This document shows positions 1 through 8,293 of a DNA stretch of 64,000 nt, one piece after another. The notes beneath the pieces were generated by a model. That model did no database searches, was not told the origin of the DNA, and saw nothing but the letters and a program-made list of their open reading frames with translations. Source of the DNA: Thalassospira indica (GTDB lineage: Bacteria; Pseudomonadota; Alphaproteobacteria; Rhodospirillales; Thalassospiraceae). The position numbers were made by a program, and so were the translations under genes. Where the stretch lies: positions 992,001-1,056,000 of the forward strand of contig NZ_CP031555.1 of the NCBI RefSeq assembly GCF_003403095.1, read 5' to 3'. Positions within the stretch are counted from its first letter, which is position 1. Each line of letters opens with the position of its first letter.

Positions 1-15
1 AGAGGGGATCGCGTT

Positions 16-675
16 TTGGCAGGGTTTTTAATTGCAGTGACCGTTTTCCTTGCAGGCCATATTATTCCGGGCTTGCTGCGCGAAAGGCTTGTAAGACGTA
101 TCGGGTACCGCCCCTATATTATTGCATTCTCGATCCTGTCAGTTCTGCTGTTTGGCTGGGTCATTCACGAGGTTTTGGTCGCGGAGTCGTTTTGGCTTTG
201 GGACTATCAAACATGGCAGGCGCAACTCCTTGTTGTTGTCATGTTGCCTGCCTGTATTTTGTGGGCCTGTGCCATTCTTCAACCCTGTCCGCTGTCGATT
301 GGTCGAAAAACCGGCTTTGATCCGGCAAAGCCCGGCATCAATCGGTTTTGCCGTCATCCACTGCTGTTGGGCATGATCCTTTGGGGTGCCGGACACACGA
401 TCGCCAATGGTGATATCGTCGCCGTCCTGTTCTTTGGCGGCAGCAGCATTTTTGCCCTGATCGGGTTCTGGCGAATGGAAAAAATACGGCTGCGCGGAAT
501 GACGAATGGCGAACAGGCGATCCTTCTGGCAGCAACCCGACGCTTTTCGCTATCAGGCCTAAAGGATGCCTTTCGGGGGCGGGATATCCTTGCCGGGATT
601 GTTCTTTATCTCCTTATCCTGGGTGGGCATGGTCATGTGATTGGTGTCGATCCGCTTGCAATGGCAGGCTGGTAA
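16..675 (+). CDS. NnrU-family integral membrane protein
   Basis: About 219 residues with five or six hydrophobic segments, e.g. near residues 1-15, 35-52, 70-90, 115-150 and 190-210. The 'RHP..LG..LWG..H..ANGD' pattern near residues 112-131 is typical of the NnrU family, which is linked to nitrite/nitric oxide metabolism in denitrifiers, although most members have no tested role. The frame is open to the window edge. I chose the TTG at 16 because AGAGGGG lies at 1-7, but the true start could be upstream. No denitrification genes are visible nearby, so that role is not supported here. Family call is fairly firm; function is unknown. Confidence 0.72.
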   Translation: MAGFLIAVTVFLAGHIIPGLLRERLVRRIGYRPYIIAFSILSVLLFGWVIHEVLVAESFWLWDYQTWQAQLLVVVMLPACILWACAILQPCPLSIGRKTGFDPAKPGINRFCRHPLLLGMILWGAGHTIANGDIVAVLFFGGSSIFALIGFWRMEKIRLRGMTNGEQAILLAATRRFSLSGLKDAFRGRDILAGIVLYLLILGGHGHVIGVDPLAMAGW

Positions 676-802
676 ATACTGTTTTGATCGCAAGGCTTGT
701 CAGCCAAGGTTTTGACAGGGATACTGGGGGTGCAGTGCAAGACATCTGCACTGGCCCGCTTTGCCGTATCGTATGGCAAAGGGCAGTTTCAAGCGAGGTA
801 AC

Positions 803-1264
803 ATGACGTCTCCTCAACTTGCGAGCAGTCTGGCCAAATTCGCCGAAATGGAAGGACGCCATCCGCGTCTTCTTCTGGCGACGGCATCCTCCGTCGAAGA
901 AAAACACCACAAACATGTCGCAACCCTGTTTGCCGATGGCGGGTTTGACGTCGATGTGGCACCCCGCTATTCCGATGCACAATCCATTGCCCTGCAGGTG
1001 ATTGATTGCGACGCCGATATCCTGCTTTTGATCCGAACGTCCATGACGGCAGAAGATCGGGTCAGTGTTGCCGATCTGATTTCCGCACTCGATGCACTGG
1101 ACGCGGAATATGTCAAAGTCGGTATTGTCGGTCATGCCGATGATCCGGCTGCGGGGAATGTCGACTTTGTTTGTGATCTTGAACATCTGCAAACAAGCGA
1201 CTGCGAGGCACTGATCGACTACATTCTGGCAGTTGAAGAAACCCGCGTCGCACAACATATTTAG
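803..1264 (+). CDS. B12-binding-fold protein lacking the cobalamin histidine
   Basis: 153 residues, with the ATG at 803 preceded by GCGAGGTAA. A Rossmann-like region (residues ~20-140) lines up by eye with the C-terminal cobalamin-binding domain of methylmalonyl-CoA mutase: 'PRLLLAT', then 'ATLFADGGFDVDV', a stretch like 'ALQVIDCDADILLL', and a helix matching 'LISALDAL'. The D-x-H-x-x-G loop that supplies the lower cobalamin ligand is replaced by a Glu/Lys/His-rich loop (residues ~30-37), with Glu at the ligand position. Binding of B12 is therefore unlikely. It may be a regulatory or scaffolding relative. It stands alone between two unrelated genes. The fold assignment is inference from pattern. 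Confidence 0.6.
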   Translation: MTSPQLASSLAKFAEMEGRHPRLLLATASSVEEKHHKHVATLFADGGFDVDVAPRYSDAQSIALQVIDCDADILLLIRTSMTAEDRVSVADLISALDALDAEYVKVGIVGHADDPAAGNVDFVCDLEHLQTSDCEALIDYILAVEETRVAQHI

Positions 1265-1378
1265 AACGCTGCAAAATTTCGCCGTCTTTCGGTGCAATGT
1301 TTTCGAAACTCTTTGGACGCATACTGATCTCACACCAGTTGCATCCGAACGCGGGATGTTTAATCAAGGGATGATTTG

Positions 1379-1861
1379 ATGGGATTGCTCAAGGAAACGC
1401 TGATGCGCGTCTTTGTCGGCAAAAAAGGCCGGGATGCGATTCAGGCTTATAATGACGCGCAATCCCTGCACATTCGTGACAGCGCCACTGCGGAAAAAAC
1501 AGCCGCTCAGGCGCGTCAGGCGCGTCGCATCGAAGACCGCGCCCTTGCCCATCAGGAAGAAGGCATGTCGCTGGAAGAAGCCCGTGCGCTTGCCCTTGCC
1601 GAAACCCTGACCGAACAGGCCGACGCCCCGCATACTGAAATCATGAAGGCGCTGAATGCCGCCGATGCCAAGCTTGGCAAAAAGAAAAGCAAGATCGCAA
1701 CGCCTGAGGACGAGCGTCGTCAGGAACTGATCAATGAAGCGGTCAAGGCGCTTCGCAGTAAACAAAGTGACCTTGATAAGCTTGATCCGGAACTGCGCGC
1801 CAAGCTGACGGTGATGGCTGTGGGCGCCTTGATGGGCGGGCCAAATACGCCGCGTCAGTAA
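1379..1861 (+). CDS. Hypothetical charged helical protein
   Basis: 160 residues; the ATG at 1379 follows AAGGGA at 1367-1372. I do not recognise a family. The sequence is rich in Ala, Glu, Lys and Arg and almost certainly all-helical, with likely coiled coil at residues ~30-70 and ~95-140 and no signal peptide or membrane segment. The C-terminus turns hydrophobic (TVMAVGALMGG) and ends in PNTPRQ. It is monocistronic, with a strong hairpin directly downstream. Coding quality is good, so I take it as a real gene of unknown function. Confidence 0.6.
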   Translation: MGLLKETLMRVFVGKKGRDAIQAYNDAQSLHIRDSATAEKTAAQARQARRIEDRALAHQEEGMSLEEARALALAETLTEQADAPHTEIMKALNAADAKLGKKKSKIATPEDERRQELINEAVKALRSKQSDLDKLDPELRAKLTVMAVGALMGGPNTPRQ

Positions 1862-1883
1862 ATTTTCTATAAGCCTGTAAGGA

Positions 1884-1921
1884 AATGGCACCGCCCGTAT
1901 CGGGATGGTGCCATTCTTGTT
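1884..1921. terminator. Bidirectional Rho-independent terminator
   Basis: AATGGCACC (1884-1892) pairs perfectly with GGTGCCATT (1907-1915), with an inner CCCG/CGGG helix, followed by CTTGTTT. It lies between the convergent helical-protein and Nudix genes and can serve both. Confidence 0.75.
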
Positions 1922-1943
1922 TACGGTATCGGCAAAGGCCGCA

Positions 1944-2807
1944 TCAGGGCTCAAGGCTGCGGTGAAGGCCAGTGACAAGTTCGCAGTAGGATGGCTCATT
2001 ATCCGCGGTGAGATAGCCGTGGCGAATCAGAAAGTCGATCACCACCAGGGCGCAATTGAATTTGAAATCAAAGCCGGTGCGGACGATCTCGGCGACCTCG
2101 CCGATGGGAAGCAGATCAAATTGTGCAACTTCGCCATCGGCGCAATGCGGGACGAAGTCTTCTGGCAATTCCAGATCGAAATTGACCATCACATCGGGTT
2201 TCAAGCCTTCGTCGGTTTCATAAAGGTATGAAACAGTACCGATCGCCAAGACGTTTTCAGCAAGGTTTGCTGGAATGCCAGCTTCTTCGGCGCATTCCTT
2301 GATCATGTTTTCGCGAAAACCAAGACCGGTCGGTTGACCGCCCGCCACCATGTTATCGAGCATCCCCGGGTAGGTCGGCTTGTCCAGCGCGCGTTTGGCA
2401 ATCCACATGTGAATGCCATCATTCTTGCGGACAAAGCCGTTCATATGCACGCCCCAAGACCGACAGCCGAAATAGGGCATGGCAAACCGATCCAGTTGGC
2501 ACAACGGATCGTCGGAAAGCCGATTGCGGATATCAAACTTCTCGCCATGCAGGTGCTTGATTACGCCTTGCTCGCACAGGGCTTCGGTCGCCTCGATCAG
2601 GGTCTGGTTCCGCGCATCAATGGTTTTGATGTGCGAACCAAAACCATATTCGCCGTTCTCGTCACGGATGAAGCTGTCCCCAAGCGCGGTAAGGGCGCTG
2701 GCAAATTCTGACCGGATGGCACCGACCGGAAGGTCGCCAATGCGAAACCGGGCATAGCGTGACAGATTGGCGTTGTTGCACGCATGGATATGATCAAGAT
2801 AGGCCAA
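1944..2807 (-). CDS. Nudix hydrolase with DUF4743 domain (Tnr3-like)
   Basis: 287 residues. The N-terminal ~120 residues match the DUF4743 style found in front of the Nudix domain of fission yeast Tnr3 and many bacterial proteins ('YLDHIHACN...', 'RFRIGDLPVG'). The C-terminal half is a Nudix domain with a GG...RENMIKECAEEAGI box. The EE pair that binds metal is present, while the first Glu and the Arg of the classical box are Leu and Lys. Likely substrates are nucleotide or thiamine diphosphates, but this is not determined. I prefer the TTG at 2807, because AGGAG precedes it by 7 nt, over the GTG at 2834 that gives nine extra residues. The ACT-domain gene lies just upstream on the same strand. 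Confidence 0.8.
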   Translation of the reverse strand: MAYLDHIHACNNANLSRYARFRIGDLPVGAIRSEFASALTALGDSFIRDENGEYGFGSHIKTIDARNQTLIEATEALCEQGVIKHLHGEKFDIRNRLSDDPLCQLDRFAMPYFGCRSWGVHMNGFVRKNDGIHMWIAKRALDKPTYPGMLDNMVAGGQPTGLGFRENMIKECAEEAGIPANLAENVLAIGTVSYLYETDEGLKPDVMVNFDLELPEDFVPHCADGEVAQFDLLPIGEVAEIVRTGFDFKFNCALVVIDFLIRHGYLTADNEPSYCELVTGLHRSLEP

Positions 2808-2866
2808 TTCAGAACTCCTGTCGGGCAGAGGCACTGCCAGTTTTGCAGTGCCGCAACCAAGACAGC

Positions 2867-3193
2867 CTACGCGCTAAGCGCAGAGTTTGAATAGCCTTTT
2901 TCCGATGTCAGAACCGCATTCACGTGAATGATTTGTCGCAGGCAGCGCGCGATGTGCTCGGCAACTTTGGTTTCAAGTTGCTGGACCTGAATGTCGATCT
3001 GAAGTTCCTCGTAACCGCGCAGACCATTGGCAACGGTCGAATGCCAGCTGGCCGGAACCAGATTACGCTTGGCAAACAGTTCGAGGACGCGCGGCATCAC
3101 GTCCGGTTCGGCTGCGGCGTGAACGGAAAAGCAGTAAACGGATTTGGGGCTATGTGCGTCCATTGCGGACGCAGCAAATGCATGATCAGTCAT
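2867..3193 (-). CDS. Small ACT-domain-like protein
   Basis: About 108 residues. The core 'SVYCFSVHAAAEPDVMPRVLELFAKRNLVP' followed by a helix and 'ELQIDIQV' looks like a single ACT domain, as in the small regulatory subunit of acetolactate synthase, with the usual 'e.. pgvl.Rv..lF..Rg' pattern. No catalytic domain is attached and no ilv genes adjoin, so an amino-acid-sensing role is inferred only. Start taken as the ATG at 3193; an in-frame GTG at 3205 is possible. It ends about 60 bp before the Nudix gene and could be co-transcribed with it. Confidence 0.6.
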   Translation of the reverse strand: MTDHAFAASAMDAHSPKSVYCFSVHAAAEPDVMPRVLELFAKRNLVPASWHSTVANGLRGYEELQIDIQVQQLETKVAEHIARCLRQIIHVNAVLTSEKGYSNSALSA

Positions 3194-3399
3194 GACAATG
3201 CTCACAGATATTCAGTGCATCAAAAAGGCGAACAGATACGTCCCGGTGTCCTTAGACAACCGGGCTGATAATTCGCGCAATGATGACCGAAAAGACGCTG
3301 TGATGTGTCATGGGGCTATTTAAAAGAAGGTCTCTTCAAAACCAGTTGGTTTGCCATTTGGTTTGAACAGGGACGCTAATGATGAAAGCGAAACGTAGG

Positions 3400-3522
3400 T
3401 CAGATGACCAGAAGCGATGCGATGATAGCCAGAATGGTACCGGCGAACAGGATTTCCATCGAACGGGCGATCTGCTGTTCACGGGCAATGGCGATTGCAA
3501 CGGCTTTGCGCTTATTCATCAT
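3400..3522 (-). CDS. 40-residue single-pass membrane peptide
   Basis: A small frame with a good Shine-Dalgarno (GGAG, 5 nt before the first of two adjacent ATGs). Residues 1-21 are basic and amphipathic (MMNKRKAVAI..REQQ). Residues 22-40 form one hydrophobic helix (MEILFAGTILAIIASLLVI) that ends at the stop. The layout of a basic cytoplasmic end and a transmembrane helix at the very C-terminus resembles small inner-membrane proteins that modulate larger ones. No family is recognised. It sits alone between the ACT gene and the c-di-GMP gene. Confidence rests on RBS quality and clear hydrophobic patterning. Confidence 0.55.
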   Translation of the reverse strand: MMNKRKAVAIAIAREQQIARSMEILFAGTILAIIASLLVI

Positions 3523-3740
3523 GTTTACTCCGTCTTATGACAGGTAGTGTCAATGTGCCGGGCTCGGCACACGTCAAATATAGGCAGGCAAAAGGGCGAG
3601 TTACAAGAGTTGTGAGTCAAAAAACGTCAAAAAACTTTCAACCTCATGGAAAAGGTCACGTTTTTGCTGCCTGTTTTGTCACAAATTGCAATAGCCCTGC
3701 CTGTTTGAAACGCATTATGCCTTTTCCGGTTCCATAACAA

Positions 3741-6176
3741 TCATACGGTTTCGATGCCGCTATCCCGATTCGCGGTGGTTTCGGGGAATTCTGTCGGGTT
3801 TACGACATGTGCGTAGTCGCTTATCGGCTTGGGATATCCGTACTTATACCCCTGCACGGAGCGGCAATCATGATCGTTCAGGAAGCTTGCCTGTTCGTCG
3901 GTTTCGACCCCCTCTGCAATCACCTCGAGGTTGAGGTCGCGGCTCAGATTGATCACCGCACGGACGATGGCAATCGCCTGATCGTTGCTGACCAGCTTCT
4001 TGATAAAGGACTGGTCGATCTTGATGCGATCCACCGGGAAGTTCTGCAAGGTTGCAAGCGACGAGTAACCGGTGCCGAAATCATCCATGGCAATCCGCAC
4101 ACCCAGCTTTTTGATATCAGAAAGAATCTTCATCGAGCGCGCCGGATTGTGAATAAGGGCTGTCTCGGTGACTTCCAGTTCAAGGCGTTTCGGATCAAGA
4201 CCGGTTTCATCAAGGATACTGGCAACCACCTCCGGCAGTTCGTGTTTCTGCAATTGAACCGCAGACAGGTTGACCCCGATGCCAAGCGGATTTTTCCAGC
4301 GTGCGGCCTCGCAGCAGGCGGTTCTAAGCACCCATTCGCCCAGCGGCACAATCAGGCCGGTTTCCTCGGCAATCGGAATAAACCGTCCGGGCGGGATCGA
4401 TCCCAGTTCCGGATCGGTCCAGCGTAGCAAGGCTTCAAACGAGTGGATCACCTGATCATCACCATCGGTCTCGCATTGCGGCTGGTAATGAAGTTCAAGC
4501 TGTCCGTTCTCCATCGCCTGACGCAGATTCGACGAAAGCTGGCGCTTGAAACGGTATTCCTCGTCCATTTCCGACGAATAGAACACGATGTCATTGCCGC
4601 CGGATTGTTTGACCCGATACATCGCAAGGTCGGCATGGAAAAGGATGCTTTCGGCGTCATTGCCATCGGTTGGATAATGCGCAATCCCGATACTTGCAGA
4701 AAGTTTCGCACGGTGTTCGGCATTGACGAAAATCGGGAGTGCAACACAATCAAGGATTTTCTGGGCCGTTTCGCGCGACCGGACGATGACATTATCCATA
4801 TCTGATTGTTCAGGGTGCGACAGCAGGGCGACAAACTCGTCACCGCCAACGCGCGCGATCACCACATCATTGCTGAAAAGGTCTGACAGGCGTTCGCCCA
4901 GTTCCCGAAGCGCATGGTCGCCGGCAATGTGGCCAAAGCTGTCATTGAGTTCCTTGAAGTGATCGAAATCAATGCACATCACCGTCAACGGGATGCCTGT
5001 TTCATCCGATTCCGTAAGGGCCTCGGCCAGGCGGTCATTGAATGTCGACCGGTTCAGAAGCTTGGTCAGGGCGTCACGTTCTGCCAGGAAACGGATATGG
5101 TTTTCCGCGGCGTAACGTTCGCGCAAGTCACGCAGGGCGAATATTACTGTGGCATCGGATATTTCATCAGCCGGTATTTCACGTCGCACGACCTCTACCG
5201 GTATCGCGGTGATGTTATTCCAGGACAGGGTCGTTTCAGCATATCCGATCTTTCCCGACTTGAATTCGGCAGGTGTATCGGAAAGCCATTCTGTCAGGAA
5301 ATACTGATCCAGAATGTCTGCGCGGGTGACGCCACCGAGTTTCAGGAAACTGTCATTGGCATCAATCACCCGACCATTCTGGGTCAGAACAAGTGCTTCG
5401 ATGGCGGAATCACCCAAGATGCGCATGCGGTTACTGACATGATCGCGAAGCTGCCGGTCAAGAAGGGCGGTGACAAAACCAATGGCAATCAGTCCGATGG
5501 CAACCACGGCAACGCCGACCGCAAGATATTCCTGCGAAATAAGCTGTGCCGGGACCGGGACAGTCGGATCGGGTGTAATCACCAGTGCACCCATCGCACC
5601 GAAATGCATGGTCGCCACCGCGATGGTTAGATTTGCCTTGCCCAGAAGTTTCTGTTGGTCGGTCTGTGCTGTCTTGGCCAGATATAGCGACGCCATGCCA
5701 AACAAGGCCCCCATAAGGATGGCGGCAATCACAATATCCATGTGCCAGCTGATAACACCGGGAACGCGGATGGCAGACATGCCGGTGAAATGCATGGCCG
5801 AAATGCCAAGTCCGACAACAAGGCCGCCGACAAGACGTGACAGGACAAGGTGCGGCCCACTGACCGAGGCAATCGCGAAACCAATCGTGGTTGTGGCAAT
5901 CGCAATCGCCAGTGAAACAGCCGTCAGAACGGGCTCATAGCCGACCGGAACAACCGGGTCATAGGACAGCATTGCAATGAAATGGGTTGCCCAGATGCCA
6001 CCACCGGTCACAACCCCGGTCAGGAACAGCCATGCGATTTTCTGACGAAGGCGACCGATGCAGGCGCGTGCGTAAAGATTGAATGCGGTATGAATGCCCG
6101 CCAGTCCAATAAGAAGGGCAACAAGGACCAGTACGATATTGTGCTGGTGTGCCAGACAGTCATAAATTCTGTACAT
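3741..6176 (-). CDS. MHYT-PAS-GGDEF-EAL cyclic-di-GMP enzyme
   Basis: 811 residues, inner membrane. Seven hydrophobic helices (residues ~10-235) contain three MHYT-type motifs, ATHFIAM (63-69), AMHFTGM (127-133) and TMHFGAM (189-195), thought to bind a metal and sense a gas or redox signal. A PAS-like segment (~250-355) follows. The GGDEF domain (~360-535) has an intact active site at 444-448. The inhibitory I-site RxxD is absent (Phe at the Arg position, 434). The EAL domain (~550-790) keeps EALLRW (581-586), NLSA, ELEVTE, DDFGTGYSSL, KIDQSF and EGVET, so both cyclase and phosphodiesterase activities could be real. It is monocistronic. Output probably affects motility or surface polysaccharide, by family analogy. 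Confidence 0.93.
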   Translation of the reverse strand: MYRIYDCLAHQHNIVLVLVALLIGLAGIHTAFNLYARACIGRLRQKIAWLFLTGVVTGGGIWATHFIAMLSYDPVVPVGYEPVLTAVSLAIAIATTTIGFAIASVSGPHLVLSRLVGGLVVGLGISAMHFTGMSAIRVPGVISWHMDIVIAAILMGALFGMASLYLAKTAQTDQQKLLGKANLTIAVATMHFGAMGALVITPDPTVPVPAQLISQEYLAVGVAVVAIGLIAIGFVTALLDRQLRDHVSNRMRILGDSAIEALVLTQNGRVIDANDSFLKLGGVTRADILDQYFLTEWLSDTPAEFKSGKIGYAETTLSWNNITAIPVEVVRREIPADEISDATVIFALRDLRERYAAENHIRFLAERDALTKLLNRSTFNDRLAEALTESDETGIPLTVMCIDFDHFKELNDSFGHIAGDHALRELGERLSDLFSNDVVIARVGGDEFVALLSHPEQSDMDNVIVRSRETAQKILDCVALPIFVNAEHRAKLSASIGIAHYPTDGNDAESILFHADLAMYRVKQSGGNDIVFYSSEMDEEYRFKRQLSSNLRQAMENGQLELHYQPQCETDGDDQVIHSFEALLRWTDPELGSIPPGRFIPIAEETGLIVPLGEWVLRTACCEAARWKNPLGIGVNLSAVQLQKHELPEVVASILDETGLDPKRLELEVTETALIHNPARSMKILSDIKKLGVRIAMDDFGTGYSSLATLQNFPVDRIKIDQSFIKKLVSNDQAIAIVRAVINLSRDLNLEVIAEGVETDEQASFLNDHDCRSVQGYKYGYPKPISDYAHVVNPTEFPETTANRDSGIETV

Positions 6177-6297
6177 TCACGCGCCAAATCTAAAATTAAT
6201 GTAATAGTTTCAATATCTAATACATTTTGCTGGTGTAATTTTAAGTCGGCAGGTGTATGTGAAGCAACTCAAATCGGATCTTTCCGGGGCGGGGTTC

Positions 6298-7326
6298 CTA
6301 GCGGATCACAACTTTGCCCTCGCCGATGATGCGCGGGGAATTGTCCCCACGGGTAAAGGTGATCTCGCCTTCATAGGTGCCAGCCGGCCATTGGCTTCCG
6401 GGGCGATCCATATTGATGAAGAACCACTTCGCACGCGGGCCTGCATCGTTGGGCAGATCAATGACAAAGTCGCGATGGCCGCCCTTGCCATCAGGTGTTT
6501 GCAGGCTCATGCGGATGACATCACCGTCATTGGCGCCAATCAGATAGGCCCAGAAATAAAGTGCCGGGCTTGTGCGTGGCAGTTCCTGATCCTTGCCATA
6601 TCCGCGTTTAAGGTCGGATGCGTTCGGGCGCGCCATCGAAAAGCCATGCCCGTAAAGCGTGATTTCCTTATAGTTCAGCTGGGCACGTGCCGAAGATGAC
6701 CAGAGTGCCGCATTCTCCACATTGCAATTGGTGGCACTGCTGGTGCCCATGGCGGCGCCACTGAACGGATCAACAAGTTCGCCATCCTTGCGCAGGTTGA
6801 AATGCAGGTGCGGGAAGGTGGCCTGGCCGGAAATGCCGATCCGCCCGATCACCTGACCACGGCTGACACGGTCGCCCTGTTTGACCGCGACCCAGCCACG
6901 GCGCAAATGGCAATACTGGCTTTGCCACCCATCATCGTGATCAATCAGGATGCCGTTGCCGCATTCGATGCCATCAAGGCTGCTGGGGGAAATGCGACCG
7001 GAATCAATATCCTCGACCCCTTCACGCAGGGCGACGACCGTGCCATCTGCAATCGACAGGACCGGAACACCGTCAAGCATGGTGGCTTCATCCGGGATGG
7101 CGAAATCAGTACCGCGGTGGCCGTCATATGTTGTCGTGCCACAGGCATAGTCGCGAATATTCGGTCCGGGATCGTGATCGACATAATGAACTATGTCACA
7201 GGTGTTGCCCGTACAAACGACCGGTAAATCAAACGGCGGACCATCTGCGAGGGCGATGCTGCCAAAAGACAGGGTCGTGAACACGGAAAGAAAAAGTGTC
7301 CGAATGGATCCTGATCGTTTTGGCAT
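6298..7326 (-). CDS. Secreted M23-family metallopeptidase
   Basis: 342 residues. A signal peptide (residues ~1-27, cleavage near ALA-DG) is followed by a lysostaphin-type domain with the zinc motif HxxxD (H70, D74) and the HLH motif (173-175). The order fits an active peptidoglycan endopeptidase or LytM protein. Several cysteines (38, 43, 62, 122, 139) suggest a disulfide-stabilised periplasmic or secreted enzyme. The C-terminal ~140 residues form a beta-rich extension without a recognised name. It is transcribed away from the fatty acid hydroxylase gene, with a palindromic gap between them. Role in wall remodelling is from the family. Confidence 0.88.
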   Translation of the reverse strand: MPKRSGSIRTLFLSVFTTLSFGSIALADGPPFDLPVVCTGNTCDIVHYVDHDPGPNIRDYACGTTTYDGHRGTDFAIPDEATMLDGVPVLSIADGTVVALREGVEDIDSGRISPSSLDGIECGNGILIDHDDGWQSQYCHLRRGWVAVKQGDRVSRGQVIGRIGISGQATFPHLHFNLRKDGELVDPFSGAAMGTSSATNCNVENAALWSSSARAQLNYKEITLYGHGFSMARPNASDLKRGYGKDQELPRTSPALYFWAYLIGANDGDVIRMSLQTPDGKGGHRDFVIDLPNDAGPRAKWFFINMDRPGSQWPAGTYEGEITFTRGDNSPRIIGEGKVVIR

Positions 7327-7377
7327 ATAGTCCCCCGGTATCGGTTATTGTCGCCAAGCATTGGCATTTCACTATGA

Positions 7378-7404
7378 ATCACCTTTCTCTAACATAAAGG
7401 TGAT
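7378..7404. promoter_or_regulatory. 9-bp inverted repeat between divergent genes
   Basis: ATCACCTTT (7378-7386) and AAAGGTGAT (7396-7404) are exact reverse complements around a 9-nt centre. GATATC occurs three times within the next ~50 bp, two of them in tandem as GATATCCGATATC (about 7440-7452). With no gene here and promoters needed on both sides, this is a plausible operator region. The cognate regulator is unknown. Confidence 0.4.
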
Positions 7405-7501
7405 GAGATATCGAACTGCAAGATGTTGTTTATACATTGCGATATCCGATATCAGTTCAAGGTGACGCCTACGCGCCCCTTATCACACAAGGCAGGATGA
7501 A

Positions 7502-8293
7502 ATGGATCAGAGCGGATTATTTCGGCTGGGTATCTTTGCCGCCATCTTGGTGGTCATGGCCTTGTGGGAGGCGGTGGCCCCTTATCGACCCAGGGAGGCC
7601 GTGCGCCGCCCGATGCGCTGGCTAACCAATTTTGGTCTGCTGTTGCTGAGTGCCGCCCTTTCACGTTTCACCATCGGGGCTGCGATGATTGCCGCTGCCA
7701 TCTGGGCGCAGGCCAATGGTTGGGGGATAAATAACCTTTTGGGCATGCCTGCATTATTGTCCGGGTTGGTCACCATCATTGTTCTTGATTGTGTGATCTA
7801 TTGGCAACATCGCCTGACCCATATCGTGCCGGTGTTCTGGCGGTTTCACCGGGTGCATCACTGCGATACAGAATTTGATGTCTCGACCGCTGTGCGTTTC
7901 CATCCGGTCGAGATCGTCGCATCCGCGCTCTACAAATCGAGCTTTGTCTTGCTGATCGGGGCCGATCCGTGGGCGGTGGTGATTTATGAAAGCATGCTAA
8001 GCGGCTTTGCCCTGTTTAATCACGGCAATGTGCATCTGCCCAAACGCCTTGATCGCGCCTTGCGCCTGTTGGTCGTTACACCCGATATGCACCGGGTGCA
8101 TCATTCAAGTTTGATGAAAGAAACCAACAGCAACTACGGCAACATCCTGTCGATCTGGGATCGCCTGTTTGTCAGCTATATCGATCACACCAAGGTCAAT
8201 GATCACGATATGCAGATCGGCCTGAAGGAATTCCGCGACATGGACAGCCAAAGTTTGCTGGGTGTTTTGTGGATGCCATTCGGGCGTCGCTGA
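7502..8293 (+). CDS. Sterol desaturase/fatty acid hydroxylase family protein
   Basis: 263 residues, about four transmembrane helices in the first 110 residues. All histidine boxes of the di-iron membrane hydroxylase family (PF04116) are present: HRLTH (103-107), HRVHH (116-120) and HRVHH (197-201), with further His at 134 and 174. It should insert oxygen or a double bond into a lipid or lipid-like substrate in the membrane. The specific substrate cannot be read from sequence. ATG at 7502 follows AGGATGAA. Its stop touches the stop of the convergent methyltransferase gene with no base between. Confidence 0.88.
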   Translation: MDQSGLFRLGIFAAILVVMALWEAVAPYRPREAVRRPMRWLTNFGLLLLSAALSRFTIGAAMIAAAIWAQANGWGINNLLGMPALLSGLVTIIVLDCVIYWQHRLTHIVPVFWRFHRVHHCDTEFDVSTAVRFHPVEIVASALYKSSFVLLIGADPWAVVIYESMLSGFALFNHGNVHLPKRLDRALRLLVVTPDMHRVHHSSLMKETNSNYGNILSIWDRLFVSYIDHTKVNDHDMQIGLKEFRDMDSQSLLGVLWMPFGRR

